A DNA stretch of 64,000 bases from Marinobacter mobilis (GCF_900106945.1 NZ_FNNE01000008.1:62001-126000); one strand, 5' to 3'; positions 26,363 to 37,173 are shown, counted from the stretch's first letter. Numbers and translations: made by a program. The notes: generated by a model not told the origin, from the letters alone.

Positions 26363-27589
26363 TCAGGTGACCTTCAGGGTAATGCCGTGGTCTTTCCAGC
26401 CGTTGTGGCCGTAACCCCGTTCATTGTCTATGCGGTTTTCCGGCTGGCTGTTGCCCTGGCTGTCAGTGGCGCGACTGACTACCCGATATTCCCCGGGGGC
26501 CAGATCGGCCGCCAGCACAAAGGGCCGCCAAGCAAACTGACCCAGATCGGGGCCCAGGAAGCGGGCTGCCTGCCAGTTCTGGCCACCGTCGAGGGAGACG
26601 TCGATACTGGCCACAGCCTGACTACCGCCAAAAGCGACACCGTAGATCATGGTGCGGCCACGGCTGGCGGTCTCCAGCGGTGAGGTGACCCAGGACTTGA
26701 CGTTCATCTCCCACATTGAGGGCTGGTCGGCGGAGCCTTTGACCCCAATATCCCGAACCCGGTAGCTGGATACCTGGATTTTGGTGTCGGTTTGGGCCGG
26801 GGTGAAGGCCACGTTGTTGACGTATTTGACGTTGTTGACGCCGTAGTATCCGGGAATGACCATGCGCAGGGGGCCACCATGGGTCACCGGGAGGGGATTG
26901 TCATTGAGTTCCCAGACCAGCATGGCCCGGTCCAGGGCGGCCAGGGGAATGGAACGTTCCACCTGGATGGTCTTGGGATCCAGGCCGGCAGGGAGCTCTT
27001 CGCCCCCGGTACTGGTGATGTAGTTCATGCCATCGGCAACCCCGCCTAAGGCATTCACCACCGTTTTCAGGGGGACGCCGGTCCACAGCACGCAGCCCGC
27101 CGCGCCCACGGACCACTGGGTACCGCCAGCACCATGAGGGAAGAATGCACGGCCGTTACCTGAGCACTGTAATACCGAAGCGACGGTTTCTACGCCCATG
27201 GTTTTCAGTTCGGCGATGGTCAGCGCCCGGGGGTTGTTTACACCGTCGATGTTGACCGACCAGGCATCCCGGTCTGCCGCGATGGATGCGTCAGGGGCGG
27301 GCAGGTTGTTACGCACGAATAATTTGTCGGAGGGCGTTAATACGCCGCTGCCAATGGCGTCCCGGCGGGTTTCCATGGTGTTGGCGCTGTGCACGATCAG
27401 GTCGTTGAGGCTTTTCCAGGCTGCGAACTCCGGCAGTGTGGCGGGGGCCTGACCGCGTGCGAGGGGGCTGAAGCCCAGCAGACTCACTGAGGCCAGGGCG
27501 CCGGCACTACCCATCAGCAGGTGACGGCGGGAGATTGCAGGCAGGTCGAGTGGACGGTCGTCGACCGGTGTTGGTTCGTTGTCGAGCAT
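26363..27589 (-). CDS. Molybdopterin sulfite dehydrogenase-like protein (SorA/SoxC family)
   Basis: A 408-residue periplasmic enzyme with a Tat-type leader (SRRHLLMGSAGALASVSLLG). The sulfite oxidase-family molybdenum site shows the Cys ligand in VLQCSGNGRAFF and substrate-region residues in HGGPLRMVIPGYYGVNNVKYV. A C-terminal dimerisation domain follows (VASIDVSLDGGQNW, YRVVSRATDSQGNSQPEN). Its partner cytochrome c is encoded immediately downstream. Sulfite oxidation for detoxification or energy is the likely role. SoxC, the homologue in thiosulfate oxidation, is less likely because no other sox genes are present. Confidence 0.8.
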   Translation of the reverse strand: MLDNEPTPVDDRPLDLPAISRRHLLMGSAGALASVSLLGFSPLARGQAPATLPEFAAWKSLNDLIVHSANTMETRRDAIGSGVLTPSDKLFVRNNLPAPDASIAADRDAWSVNIDGVNNPRALTIAELKTMGVETVASVLQCSGNGRAFFPHGAGGTQWSVGAAGCVLWTGVPLKTVVNALGGVADGMNYITSTGGEELPAGLDPKTIQVERSIPLAALDRAMLVWELNDNPLPVTHGGPLRMVIPGYYGVNNVKYVNNVAFTPAQTDTKIQVSSYRVRDIGVKGSADQPSMWEMNVKSWVTSPLETASRGRTMIYGVAFGGSQAVASIDVSLDGGQNWQAARFLGPDLGQFAWRPFVLAADLAPGEYRVVSRATDSQGNSQPENRIDNERGYGHNGWKDHGITLKVT

Positions 27590-27818
27590 GGTGCGTCTCC
27601 TTGATTCGAATTGGGGTTTGGACGCCGGGCTTGGTGAGTCAGTTTCAGGTTGGCCACTGTAATTAATAGTCGCTGACTAAAAAATGATCAAGAAGGCGCG
27701 GAGCGCCGGTTTGTGCCAGCAACCCGGCAAACGGTTATAATTTGTCACCTTTAAGTGCCGCCGCCGGTCGATAGCGGTGAAAGGGTGTGACCGTTGTTAT
27801 CAGGGGAGAAGTGAAAGC

Positions 27819-28583
27819 ATGAAGCGATTGATATTCAGTCCGATGGCGGAGTCGGCCACCCTGTTGCGACGGGCCGCCGTGGTACTGGGGTCGGTCGGGC
27901 TGACGGCGTTGTATAGCCTGCTTATCCTGATTCGGGCGCCACTTGGCCTGTTGAACCGAACGATTGTTGACCGGTATACCCGGGGCTGGTCCGCCACCTT
28001 GTTACGCCTGGTCCGGGCCCACCTGACCGTGCGTGGAGCGGTGCCGGATTTCAACGATGGTCGTCGTTACATCATCATGTGTACGCACGCCAGCCACTAC
28101 GACATCCCGGTCAGTTTCGTATCCCTGCCGGGCTCCATCCGCATGCTGGCCAAGAAGGAGTTGTTTCGGATCCCGTTGCTGGGACCGGCGATGCGTGCTG
28201 CGGAGTTTCCTTCGGTGGACCGGCGTAACCGGACCCAGGCCCTGGCAGACCTGGCCAAGGCGCGGGAAATGATGGAGAGCGGAATCGTGCTGTGGGCGGC
28301 GCCAGAAGGTACCCGATCCTCAGATGGTCAGCTGCTGCCGTTTAAGAAGGGCTGTTTCCACCTTGCCATGGATACCGGCGCAGTGATTGTGCCGGTAGCG
28401 ATACGGGGCATTCATCGCGTATTGCCGGCACGAACCTGGCAGATCAATCTGGGACAGCCGGTGGAGGTACGGGTCGGTGAGCCTATCGACACGGAAGATA
28501 TGTCGAAGGAAGACCTGGGCCGATTGATGGCCCAGGTACGTCAAAGCATGGAGGAATTGCTGGGGGACGGCGAGGCAGAGTAA
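27819..28583 (+). CDS. 1-acyl-sn-glycerol-3-phosphate acyltransferase (PlsC family)
   Basis: A 254-residue membrane-bound acyltransferase. It has a hydrophobic N-terminus (about 15-40), the catalytic H-x4-D box in THASHYDIPV, a second block KKELFRIPLLGPAMR, and PEGTRSSDGQLLPFKKG. Such enzymes add the second acyl chain to lysophosphatidic acid in phospholipid synthesis. Other PlsC-domain proteins act on ornithine lipids or lipid A. The ATG follows a purine-rich AGGGGAGAAG. A GTG 42 bases upstream is also in frame. It is convergent with the antiporter gene. Confidence 0.85.
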   Translation: MKRLIFSPMAESATLLRRAAVVLGSVGLTALYSLLILIRAPLGLLNRTIVDRYTRGWSATLLRLVRAHLTVRGAVPDFNDGRRYIIMCTHASHYDIPVSFVSLPGSIRMLAKKELFRIPLLGPAMRAAEFPSVDRRNRTQALADLAKAREMMESGIVLWAAPEGTRSSDGQLLPFKKGCFHLAMDTGAVIVPVAIRGIHRVLPARTWQINLGQPVEVRVGEPIDTEDMSKEDLGRLMAQVRQSMEELLGDGEAE

Positions 28584-28599
28584 TCGAGCTAGAGCCCGA

Positions 28600-29571
28600 T
28601 CAGCGCACCACGGTGGACACCAGGTAACTGGTGTAACCCACATAAGTGGCCAGCAGAATCGCACCTTCAACGCGGCTGATGCTGCGCTCGGCACTGAATA
28701 TTCTGAGCCCCATGACCAGCAAAGCGGCGGTCAGGGTGGTCATCACCACCCAGTCCCGGTACAGCACTTCCATGGGTACCGACAGCGGATGAATCGTGGC
28801 CGCTAGACCGACCACCGCCAGGGTGTTGAAAATACCGGAACCGAGGATATTGCCCAGGATCAGGTCATGCTCGTTTTTCCGGACCGCGGCGATCGATGAG
28901 GCCAGTTCGGGCAGGGAGGTCCCGATGGCGACGATGGTCAATCCGATGATCAGGTCACTGACCCCCAGGGACTGAGCCACATACACCGAGCCCCAGACCA
29001 GTAGACGGGAACTCAGGATCAACAGCACCAGCCCCGCGACCAGCCAGAGCAGGGCGGCTTTCAGGGGCATTGGGTGGGCGTCGAGTTCGGCCTCGGTATC
29101 ACCACCCAGGGCATCGCCCTTGCCGCGAATGCCCTGGATGATCGACCAGCCCATAACCGCGGCGAAGACGGCCAGCAGCACCCAGCCATCGATTCGGGAA
29201 AGTTCTCCATCGATCAGCTGGCCACCCGCGATGGCACACAGCAACAGCAGCAGAGGCAGCTCCTTGCGCAGGACCTGGGAGTGAACCATGATCGGGCTGA
29301 CGATGGCGACCAGGCCAACGATCAGTGCAATATTGGTGATATTGGACCCATAGGCGTTACCCAGCGCCAGTCCGGGGTTGCCATCGCTCGCGGCCATGGC
29401 TGACACCGCCAGTTCCGGCGCTGACGTCCCGAAACCGATAATCACCATACCGATCAGCAACGTCGGCATCCCCAGGTGCCGGGCGGTCGCTGCCGCGCCG
29501 TCGACAAATCGATCTGCACTCCAGACCAGCAGGATCAGACCCGCAATGATTGCTGCAATTGCCAGTAACAT
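28600..29571 (-). CDS. CaCA-family calcium/sodium antiporter (YrbG type)
   Basis: A 323-residue inner-membrane exchanger with about ten helices and two inverted alpha-repeats. The repeat signatures are GFGTSAPELAVSAMAA with GNAYGSNITNIALIVG, and AIGTSLPELASSIAAV with GNILGSGIFNTLAVVG. It exchanges Ca2+ for Na+ or H+. The gene follows the NhaD-like antiporter by 12 bases, so the two cation exchangers probably form one operon. Confidence 0.93.
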   Translation of the reverse strand: MLLAIAAIIAGLILLVWSADRFVDGAAATARHLGMPTLLIGMVIIGFGTSAPELAVSAMAASDGNPGLALGNAYGSNITNIALIVGLVAIVSPIMVHSQVLRKELPLLLLLCAIAGGQLIDGELSRIDGWVLLAVFAAVMGWSIIQGIRGKGDALGGDTEAELDAHPMPLKAALLWLVAGLVLLILSSRLLVWGSVYVAQSLGVSDLIIGLTIVAIGTSLPELASSIAAVRKNEHDLILGNILGSGIFNTLAVVGLAATIHPLSVPMEVLYRDWVVMTTLTAALLVMGLRIFSAERSISRVEGAILLATYVGYTSYLVSTVVR

Positions 29572-29583
29572 CTGTTTAACGCC

Positions 29584-30846
29584 TCAATATAGAAATTGAC
29601 CGAGCAGGTAAACGCCCGCGTAACCCAGGGTGTATGCCACAAAAAGGTGGACAACATACCGCAGATAGGAGGCGAAGGTCAGCCCCGGAATTTTGCTCAT
29701 GGCGACGATGCCGGCAGCAGAGCCAATCACCAGCAGTGATCCGCCGACGCCGACGGCGTAAGTCAGTCCCATCCATTCGGCAGCCGTCATGTCGATACCT
29801 GACTTCAGCAACGCGGCGGTCAGGGGGACATTGTCGATGATCGCCGAGAATACCCCCATCACATAGTTGGCAGCCAGGGGGGGCATGACCTGATAGATGT
29901 TGACCAGGCTGTCCAGCGCCTGGATCTCCTTGAGGCTGCCCACCAGCAGCAGGATGCCAAGGAAGAACAGCAGGGTTTCAAACTCGATGGAGCGGACGTA
30001 TTCCAGGATCGGGTCGAGGTCGCTGTCATCGCTCATGAAACGTGAGACCAGGAACATGACCGACAGACCGAACAGAAACATCAGTACCGGCGGAACCGAG
30101 AACAGGGAGTTGAACGTGATGGTGGCGATGATCGTGGCCAGAAACAGGACGCTGATAACCGCATCCACCGGGCGCACTGAATTCAGCCGAGGCTCCAGAA
30201 CCACGGTGCCACTGAGGCCGCGGCAAAGGAACACGGCGAGGACGAACACGGTGATCGCCGAGGGCAGTGCCAGAGTGAGGAGAGTAAGGATCTCAACCTT
30301 GCCCGCCAGGAAAATCATCAGTGTGGTGACGTCGCCGGTAATCAGTGCCACGCCGCCCGAGTTGACCGCAAAGACCACCAGGGTGACAAACTGGATGCGT
30401 TTTTTCAGTTCCAGATTAAGGGTCAGAATCAGCGAGCAGGACACCAGGGTGGCGGTAATGTTGTCCGCCAGGGATGAAAACACGAAGCAGAACAGGCCAG
30501 TCAGGAACAGTAGTTTGCGCTCTGTGACCTTGCCGGGCATGATCAGGTAGACCACATTCTCGATCATGCCCTTCTTGTTGAGGTAAGCAACAAAGGTCAT
30601 GGCGGCCACGAGGAACAGCCACAAACCGGCAATTTCGGCGATGCTTTCTGACAAACCGCGTGAGATGGCGAGCGTTTCTTCCTCGTTGCCACTGGCAACA
30701 AACATCAGCAACCAGGACAGGGTGCCGAAAAACAGCGTGATCTTGGCCTTGTTGATATGGGTGACTTCTTCAAAAATCACGCCAAGCAGGGCCAGAACCG
30801 CCAGTCCGATCAGGACCGGGGGCAGGGATAAGAGAGAGGATTCCAT
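29584..30846 (-). CDS. nhaD: NhaD-type sodium:proton antiporter
   Basis: A 420-residue protein of the ion transporter superfamily with about twelve helices. Characteristic stretches are FSSLADNITATLVSC, NSGGVALITGDVTTLMIFLAGK and FSAIIDNVPLTAALLK, where the Asp residues lie in the discontinuous helices. It provides Na+/H+ exchange in marine and alkaliphilic bacteria. It is the first gene of a two-gene operon, divergent from mqo. A few arsenite permease relatives look similar, but the motif set fits NhaD best. Confidence 0.88.
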   Translation of the reverse strand: MESSLLSLPPVLIGLAVLALLGVIFEEVTHINKAKITLFFGTLSWLLMFVASGNEEETLAISRGLSESIAEIAGLWLFLVAAMTFVAYLNKKGMIENVVYLIMPGKVTERKLLFLTGLFCFVFSSLADNITATLVSCSLILTLNLELKKRIQFVTLVVFAVNSGGVALITGDVTTLMIFLAGKVEILTLLTLALPSAITVFVLAVFLCRGLSGTVVLEPRLNSVRPVDAVISVLFLATIIATITFNSLFSVPPVLMFLFGLSVMFLVSRFMSDDSDLDPILEYVRSIEFETLLFFLGILLLVGSLKEIQALDSLVNIYQVMPPLAANYVMGVFSAIIDNVPLTAALLKSGIDMTAAEWMGLTYAVGVGGSLLVIGSAAGIVAMSKIPGLTFASYLRYVVHLFVAYTLGYAGVYLLGQFLY

Positions 30847-30992
30847 ACTAAGCCGCCGTTGGATTCAGATGGAGATGGATAGAAGGTTCAGGGCGCGGAT
30901 TCTAGCCCTTTAGGGGACCCGCAACCACCATCCATCGTCCCGGGTCTTTAATCCAATGGAGAATCCCGGGGGAAAACCGGATACTCATCCGA

Positions 30993-31019
30993 TTGAAAAA
31001 GCATACACAGAGGTATACG
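30993..31019 (+). promoter_or_regulatory. Possible promoter of mqo
   Basis: TTGAAA (30993-30998) and TATACG (31014-31019) are 15 bases apart, slightly short for sigma-70. The transcript would have a leader of about 100 bases. Confidence 0.3.
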
Positions 31020-31128
31020 TATTTTGTTATCTGGCCAAAAACCCGGATAATTGAGTCCCCAAATCTATCAACTCCTATATGCCCAACGGTGGGTGACAGG
31101 CTCAGTAACTTGTTAAGGTGAATGCCCA

Positions 31129-32619
31129 ATGGCCGCAATACAGGCAGATGTAGTGCTGGTTGGCGGTGGCGTCATGAGCGCCACCCTCGGCATGATGCTC
31201 AGGCAGCTTGATCCGTCCCTGAACATCATCATGGTTGAACGTCTTGATCACGTAGCCCATGAGAGCACAGACGGTTGGAACAACGCCGGTACCGGACACG
31301 CCGGATACTGTGAATTAAACTACACCCCTGAAACCGACGGCGGTGATGTCGAGATTGAACGGGCGTTGGCAATCAATGCCCAGTTTGAGGTGTCACTGCA
31401 ATTCTGGTCTTACCTGGTGGAAAAGGGCATGTTGCCCGAGCCTTCCACCTTTATTAACCGTACGCCGCACCAGAGTTTTGTCTGGGGCGAAAAGGATGTC
31501 GCGTTCCTGCGCCGGCGTTTCGAGAAGCTCAAGGCGCACCACCTGTTCCGTGAAATGGAATACACCGAATCCCCCAAGGAACTTGGTGAATGGATGCCGC
31601 TGATCGTACAGAACCGGGATCCCATGCAGGCCGTGGCCGCAACCCGTGTTCGTCATGGATCTGACGTTGACTTCGGCTCCCTCACCCGCAGCATGGTGAA
31701 ATATCTGGAGAGCAAGCCCAATTTCACCCTGATGCTGAACAGCCCGGTGCATTATCTGGCCCAGCGTGACAACGGTCGCTGGAAGGTAAGGGTGCGGGAT
31801 CAAAAAACCGGTGAAACCACCAAGCTCGAAACTGACTTTGTATTCCTCGGTGCCGGTGGTGGCGCACTGCCCCTGCTGCAGAAATCCGGAATCGAAGAAG
31901 CCCGGGGTTACGGTGGCTTCCCGGTCAGTGGCCAGTGGCTGGTTTGTCAGAATCCGGATGTTGTCGCGAAGCACCACTCGAAAGTCTACGGCAAGGCCGC
32001 GATTGGCGCGCCACCGATGTCGGTCCCGCATCTGGACACTCGTATCATCAATGGTGAGCCGGCCCTGTTGTTTGGTCCCTTTGCCGGTTTCACTACCCGG
32101 TTCCTGAAGCAGGGGTCGAAGTTTGATCTGTTTGGTTCGGTCAAGCCCAACAACCTCAAGCCGATGCTGTCGGTCAGCAAGAACAACATGGATCTGACCC
32201 GCTACCTGATCAAGGAAGTGTTCCAGTCCCACAGTGAACGTGTCGCCTCATTGCGTAATTTCTTCCCGGAAGCCGAGGAGAAAAACTGGAAACTGCAGGA
32301 TGCCGGTCAGCGGGTGCAGATCATCAAGAAAGATGAGCATGGCCGTGGCAAGCTGGAGTTTGGTACCGAGATCGTCGCCTCCAGTGACGGCAAACTGTCG
32401 GCCTTGTTGGGGGCTTCCCCGGGTGCCTCCACCGCCGCCAACGCGATGATCAATGTGTTGGAACGTTGCTTTGCGGATCGCATGTCCTCGCCTGAGTGGC
32501 AGGAGCGGATGCGGGATATGGTGCCGTCTTACGGGCAATCGTTGGTAAACGATGAGCAGTTGCTCAATACCGTGCGGGAACGGACGCTGCGGACATTGAA
32601 ACTGAACCCTGAGAGCTGA
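31129..32619 (+). CDS. mqo: Malate:quinone oxidoreductase
   Basis: A 496-residue FAD enzyme, peripheral on the inner membrane, oxidising L-malate to oxaloacetate and passing electrons to quinone. It replaces or complements NAD malate dehydrogenase. The N-terminal dinucleotide fold reads DVVLVGGGVMSATLG. Family motifs include STDGWNNAGTGHAGYCELNYTP and the C-terminal LLGASPGASTAANAMI. AAGGTGA precedes the ATG by about six bases. It connects with fumC in this window as the TCA step after fumarase. Confidence 0.96.
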   Translation: MAAIQADVVLVGGGVMSATLGMMLRQLDPSLNIIMVERLDHVAHESTDGWNNAGTGHAGYCELNYTPETDGGDVEIERALAINAQFEVSLQFWSYLVEKGMLPEPSTFINRTPHQSFVWGEKDVAFLRRRFEKLKAHHLFREMEYTESPKELGEWMPLIVQNRDPMQAVAATRVRHGSDVDFGSLTRSMVKYLESKPNFTLMLNSPVHYLAQRDNGRWKVRVRDQKTGETTKLETDFVFLGAGGGALPLLQKSGIEEARGYGGFPVSGQWLVCQNPDVVAKHHSKVYGKAAIGAPPMSVPHLDTRIINGEPALLFGPFAGFTTRFLKQGSKFDLFGSVKPNNLKPMLSVSKNNMDLTRYLIKEVFQSHSERVASLRNFFPEAEEKNWKLQDAGQRVQIIKKDEHGRGKLEFGTEIVASSDGKLSALLGASPGASTAANAMINVLERCFADRMSSPEWQERMRDMVPSYGQSLVNDEQLLNTVRERTLRTLKLNPES

Positions 32620-32637
32620 GTCTTTCTCAGAGGCTTC

Positions 32638-32675
32638 AAAAACGGCGGCCACCCCAGGTGGTCGCCGTTTTTTTC
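32638..32675. terminator. Bidirectional terminator between mqo and uvrA
   Basis: A long stem AAAAACGGCGGCCACC / GGTGGTCGCCGTTTTT with one G-T pair and a CCA loop. A tracts lie on one side and T tracts on the other, so it can terminate both convergent genes. Confidence 0.9.
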
Positions 32676-32684
32676 TGGGCCGGA

Positions 32685-35504
32685 TTATTTCAGCATTGGT
32701 TTGAGATAACGTCCGGTGTGTGAGACAGGGCTTTCTGCCACCTGTTCCGGGGTTCCTTCAGCAATGATCTGCCCCCCGCCGGAGCCGCCCTCAGGGCCCA
32801 GATCGACGATCCAGTCAGCGGTCTTGATGACATCCAGGTTGTGCTCAATCACGACAATGGTGTTGCCGTGATCCCGCAGGCGCTGCAGTACATTCAGCAG
32901 CTGCTGGATGTCGTAGAAGTGCAGGCCCGTGGTGGGTTCATCAAGAATGTACAGGGTCTTGCCGGTATCGCGCTTGGACAGCTCCTTGGCCAGCTTCACC
33001 CGTTGGGCCTCGCCGCCGGACAATGTCACCGCGCTCTGGCCCAAACGGATGTAGGACAGGCCGACATCCATCAGGGTCTGCAGCTTGCGGGCGATAAATG
33101 GCACCGCATCGAAGAATTCCCGGCCTTCCTCCACCGTCATTTCAAGCACTTCGTGGATATTTTTGCCCTTGTAACGGACTTCCAGGGTTTCCCGGTTGTA
33201 GCGCTTGCCCTTACACACGTCACAGGGCACGTACACGTCCGGAAGGAAGTGCATTTCCACCTTGATGACGCCGTCGCCCTGGCAGGCCTCGCAGCGGCCA
33301 CCCTTGACGTTGAAGCTGAAACGTCCGGGTTTGTAGCCTCGGGAGCGGGCTTCCTGGGTGCCGGAAAACAGCTCGCGGATCGGGGTGAACAGCCCAGTGT
33401 AGGTAGCGGGATTGGAGCGCGGAGTGCGACCAATGGGGCTCTGGTCAATGTCGATGACCTTGTCCAGCTGATCCAGCCCCTGGAGCTTGTCGTAGGGAGC
33501 GTGGTTCAGGCTGGTCGCCTTGTTCAGCCGGGCCGCCGCGACCGGGTAAAGGGTACCGTTGATCAGAGTTGATTTGCCGGAACCGGACACGCCGGTAATG
33601 CAGGTCATGATCCCCAGGGGAATGTTGAGGGTGACATTCTGCAGGTTGTTGCCAGTGGCCCCGCTGAGGATGAGGGTCTTGCCATTGCCCGGATTTCGGT
33701 TGGCGGGCACCTCGATCTGTTTTACACCGGAAAGATATTGCCCGGTCAGGGATTCGGAAGACTCGATGATCTGTTGGGGGGTGCCCTGGGCAATGACCTG
33801 GCCGCCGTGGACACCGGCCCCGGGACCGATGTCGATCACATGGTCGGCCGCACGGATGGCGTCTTCATCGTGTTCCACCACAATCACGGTATTGCCGAGA
33901 TCCCGCAGATGGGTGAGGGTCGCCAGCAGTCGGTCATTGTCGCGCTGATGAAGACCGATGGACGGTTCATCAAGAATGTACATGACACCCACCAGGCCGG
34001 CACCAATCTGGCTGGCCAGACGGATGCGCTGGGCTTCGCCACCAGAGAGGGTATCGGCACTGCGCTCAAGGGTCAGGTACTCAAGACCGACATTGACCAG
34101 GAACTGCAGGCGCTCACGCACTTCCTTGAGGATTTTTTCAGCAATCTCGCCCTTGCGGCCCGGCAGCGTCAGGGTCTCAAAATAATCATGTGCCTCGCCG
34201 ACGGGCAGGTGGGTGATGGACGGAAGGTTGTTTTTCTCGATGAACACATGGCGGGCGCTGCGGCGCAGACGAGAACCGTTACACTCCTTGCAAGGCTGCT
34301 GGCTGAGGTGTCGGGCCAGTTCCTCGCGCATACTCTGGGAGTCGGTTTCCCGGTAGCGGCGCTCCAGGTTGGGAAGAATACCCTCGAAGGGGTGAGCCTT
34401 CTCCATGACATGGCCGCGTGAATTGACGTAGCGGAACGAAATATCCTCGTTGCCGGAGCCATACAGGATGGTCTGGCGGAAGTCGTCCGGCAGGTCAACA
34501 AAGGCGGTGTCCATGTCGACGCCGTAGTGCTCGGCAACACTGCTCAGCAGCTGGAAATAATAGACCGCCCGGCGGTCCCAGCCCTTGATAGCGCCTTCAG
34601 CGAGGGTCGCCTCCGGATGCTGGATGATTTTCTCGGGATCAAAGAACTGTTTCACCCCAAGGCCGTCACAAGTCGGGCAGGCGCCAGCCGGGTTGTTGAA
34701 GGAGAAAATCTTCGGTTCCAGCTCGCTCAGGGCATAGCCACACTGGGTGCAGGCGTAACGGGCAGAGAATGTGTGTTCCTCGCCATCGCCGGTCATTGGT
34801 GCGACCAGGGCAATGCCGTCGGCCAGTTCCAGGGCGGTTTCAAAACTTTCAGCCAGCCGCAGCTCCAGCCCGGGCTTGACCTTGAACCGGTCCACCACCA
34901 CATCAATTTGGTGCTTGCGCTTCTTGTCCAGTGCCGGCACATCATCAATATCGTAGACGGTGCCGTCGATGCGCAGGCGAATGAAGCCCTGGCTTTTCAT
35001 GGTCTCGATGACCTGCAGGTGCTCGCCCTTGCGGTCGCGGATGACTGGCGCCAGGATCATCAGTTTGCTGTCCTGGGGCATGGCCAGTACCTGGTCGACC
35101 ATCTGACTGACCGTCTGTGCTTCCAGTGGCAGGTCATGATCGGGGCAACGGGGTTCGCCGGCGCGGGCAAAGAGCAGGCGCAGGTAATCGTAGATCTCGG
35201 TAATGGTACCGACGGTGGAGCGGGGGTTGTGGGAGGTGGACTTCTGCTCAATGGAAATCGCCGGTGACAGGCCTTCGATGTGATCGACGTCGGGCTTTTC
35301 CATCATCGACAGGAACTGGCGTGCGTAGGTGGAGAGAGATTCTACATAGCGCCGTTGGCCTTCAGCGTAGAGGGTGTCGAAGGCGAGAGAGGACTTGCCA
35401 GAACCAGACAGACCCGTGATCACGATCAGTTTGTCCCGTGGCATGTCCAGGTCGATGTTCTTCAGGTTGTGGGTTCTCGCCCCTTTGACTTGAATACGGT
35501 CCAT
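32685..35504 (-). CDS. uvrA: Excinuclease ABC subunit A
   Basis: DNA damage recognition ATPase of nucleotide excision repair, 939 residues, full length. Two ABC modules carry Walker A motifs GLSGSGKSS and GVSGSGKST, signature LSGGEAQR twice, and Walker B ILDEPS/TTGLH segments. Zinc-finger cysteine sets lie in [10 protein letters not shown]...CPTCDG and CEACQGDG...CDVCKG. The ATG chosen gives the universal N-terminus ([19 protein letters not shown]). A frame extension of 81 bases upstream lacks family likeness. No clear LexA box (CTGT-N8-ACAG) was found upstream. Confidence 0.97.
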   Translation of the reverse strand: MDRIQVKGARTHNLKNIDLDMPRDKLIVITGLSGSGKSSLAFDTLYAEGQRRYVESLSTYARQFLSMMEKPDVDHIEGLSPAISIEQKSTSHNPRSTVGTITEIYDYLRLLFARAGEPRCPDHDLPLEAQTVSQMVDQVLAMPQDSKLMILAPVIRDRKGEHLQVIETMKSQGFIRLRIDGTVYDIDDVPALDKKRKHQIDVVVDRFKVKPGLELRLAESFETALELADGIALVAPMTGDGEEHTFSARYACTQCGYALSELEPKIFSFNNPAGACPTCDGLGVKQFFDPEKIIQHPEATLAEGAIKGWDRRAVYYFQLLSSVAEHYGVDMDTAFVDLPDDFRQTILYGSGNEDISFRYVNSRGHVMEKAHPFEGILPNLERRYRETDSQSMREELARHLSQQPCKECNGSRLRRSARHVFIEKNNLPSITHLPVGEAHDYFETLTLPGRKGEIAEKILKEVRERLQFLVNVGLEYLTLERSADTLSGGEAQRIRLASQIGAGLVGVMYILDEPSIGLHQRDNDRLLATLTHLRDLGNTVIVVEHDEDAIRAADHVIDIGPGAGVHGGQVIAQGTPQQIIESSESLTGQYLSGVKQIEVPANRNPGNGKTLILSGATGNNLQNVTLNIPLGIMTCITGVSGSGKSTLINGTLYPVAAARLNKATSLNHAPYDKLQGLDQLDKVIDIDQSPIGRTPRSNPATYTGLFTPIRELFSGTQEARSRGYKPGRFSFNVKGGRCEACQGDGVIKVEMHFLPDVYVPCDVCKGKRYNRETLEVRYKGKNIHEVLEMTVEEGREFFDAVPFIARKLQTLMDVGLSYIRLGQSAVTLSGGEAQRVKLAKELSKRDTGKTLYILDEPTTGLHFYDIQQLLNVLQRLRDHGNTIVVIEHNLDVIKTADWIVDLGPEGGSGGGQIIAEGTPEQVAESPVSHTGRYLKPMLK

Positions 35505-35530
35505 AGTGCCCCCGGGCAGACAAAAGCGGA

Positions 35531-35560
35531 AGTATACCGTGTTCCCTATACGCCCGCTAA
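35531..35560 (-). promoter_or_regulatory. Candidate uvrA promoter
   Basis: On the minus strand TTAGCG and TATACT are separated by 18 bases. The -10 is nearly consensus and the predicted start lies about 20 bases before the uvrA ATG. Confidence 0.4.
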
Positions 35561-35723
35561 GTGAGTTGTCAGCCGGATCGGTCACGCTCGGGTCATTGGC
35601 TGTTTCGGTGAACTGCCTCGGTTGCCAGGCTTCTGATACAATGCGCGCTTTCCGGTCTGGCGGGATACTGGTGCAGTGTCCGGGTTCGTCTTTGACCGAC
35701 TTTCACCAAGGAATCGTTGTTGT

Positions 35724-37091
35724 ATGAATGCTCTTGAAAAGCGCTCAGTGGCGGCGCTGGCTTCGGTTTATGCCATGCGTATGCTGGGGCTGTTCATGGT
35801 CATGCCGGTGTTTGTCCTGCTGGGGGACGAGCTTGAGTCAGCCACCCCCGCTTTGATCGGGTTGGCCATTGGTGCCTACGGCCTGAGTCAGGCCCTGTTG
35901 CAGGTACCGTTCGGTCTGTTGTCGGACCGGGTTGGCCGCAAGCGAATGATCTACATCGGGCTGGTGCTGTTTGCGGCCGGGAGCCTGCTGGCGGCGGTGT
36001 CCGATTCCATCTACGGCGTCATTGCCGGACGGGTGCTGCAGGGCAGTGGTGCCATTGCCAGCGTGCTGATGGCGTTGCTCAGTGACCTCACCCGTGAGGA
36101 ACAGCGCACCAAGGCCATGGCAACGGTGGGCATGTCCATCGGTGTATCGTTCTCGGTGTCGCTGGTGTTGGGGCCGTTGCTGGCGGCCTCCTTCGGTTTG
36201 TCCGGGCTGTTTTTGGTCACCGCGGTGCTGGCTCTGGTCGCTCTGCTTATTGTTAACCGGGTAGTACCGACGCCGCACCAGCATCAAGCCAATGCGGACA
36301 CCCGGCCGGTCAAGGCTATGTTGTCCCAGGTCCTCAGTGACCGCCGCCTGTTACGCCTCGATTTCGGTATCTTTGCCTTACACCTGGTGCTGACGGCCCT
36401 GTTCCTGGTGGTGCCGCTGGTGCTGAAAGATCAGCTGGGGCTGGCCACCCAATCCCATTGGTGGTTTTACCTGACCGTTATGGTGACCTCGTTTTTCGCC
36501 ATGGTGCCGTTCATCATCATTGGCGAGAAAAAACGCAAGATGAAGCAGGTACTGTCGGGGGCGATCCTGTTGCTGACAGTCGCCACCGCCGGGCTGGAAG
36601 TGGTGGCGACGGGCCTTGGGGTGGCCTGGGGTGTCCTGTTCCTGTTCTTTATGGCGTTTAACCTGCTGGAAGCCAGCCTGCCCTCGCTGATCAGCAAGGA
36701 GGCCCCGGCGGCCAGCAAGGGCACTGCGATGGGCGTGTATTCTACCTCGCAGTTTCTCGGTGCCTTTGTCGGCGGTGCCATCGGCGGGCTGCTGTTGCAG
36801 CAGGGTGGTGTATCCGGTGTGGTCTGGCCGATGGTGGCCGTCTTGTTATGCTGGCTGGCGTTGGCGTTGACCATGCCGAGCCCAAGCTATACCTCCAGTT
36901 TCGTGGTAAAATTGCGCGATATTTCGGGACGGGATGCCGACGCCGTGGATGCCGCTTTGCGGGGACATCCCGGTGTTCGGGATGTGGTGGTGCTGGAAGG
37001 CACGGACACCGCCTATCTCAAGGTGGATCGTGAACAGTTTGAGGAAGAGTCTCTTGCGGTCTATGACTTTGTCCGGCAAGGTTCATCCTGA
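35724..37091 (+). CDS. yajR: MFS transporter with C-terminal YAM domain (YajR type)
   Basis: A 455-residue major-facilitator protein with twelve helices. It has the loop 2-3 motif FGLLSDRVGRKRMIY and a C-terminal ferredoxin-like extension (about 390-455: FVVKLRDISGRDADAVDAAL, GVRDVVVLEGTDTAYLKVD). This layout and length match E. coli YajR, a presumed drug or metabolite exporter whose YAM domain may sense ions. The substrate is unknown. The start used gives the expected MNALEKRSV; upstream frame is leader. A possible -10, TACAAT, lies at 35637-35642. The gene sits between uvrA and ssb. Confidence 0.9.
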   Translation: MNALEKRSVAALASVYAMRMLGLFMVMPVFVLLGDELESATPALIGLAIGAYGLSQALLQVPFGLLSDRVGRKRMIYIGLVLFAAGSLLAAVSDSIYGVIAGRVLQGSGAIASVLMALLSDLTREEQRTKAMATVGMSIGVSFSVSLVLGPLLAASFGLSGLFLVTAVLALVALLIVNRVVPTPHQHQANADTRPVKAMLSQVLSDRRLLRLDFGIFALHLVLTALFLVVPLVLKDQLGLATQSHWWFYLTVMVTSFFAMVPFIIIGEKKRKMKQVLSGAILLLTVATAGLEVVATGLGVAWGVLFLFFMAFNLLEASLPSLISKEAPAASKGTAMGVYSTSQFLGAFVGGAIGGLLLQQGGVSGVVWPMVAVLLCWLALALTMPSPSYTSSFVVKLRDISGRDADAVDAALRGHPGVRDVVVLEGTDTAYLKVDREQFEEESLAVYDFVRQGSS

Positions 37092-37173
37092 AGCAATTTC
37101 AACTAGTGAATAGAACACTGATTGCTGGCCAGGGATGGCTGGTGAAAGTATCTGGCAGATTCGGGAGCTGATC

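Noticed and set aside
35505..35723. LexA box between uvrA and the transporter gene
   Set aside because: CTGT-N8-ACAG was looked for; only CTGTTTCGGTGAACTG was found, which does not fit.
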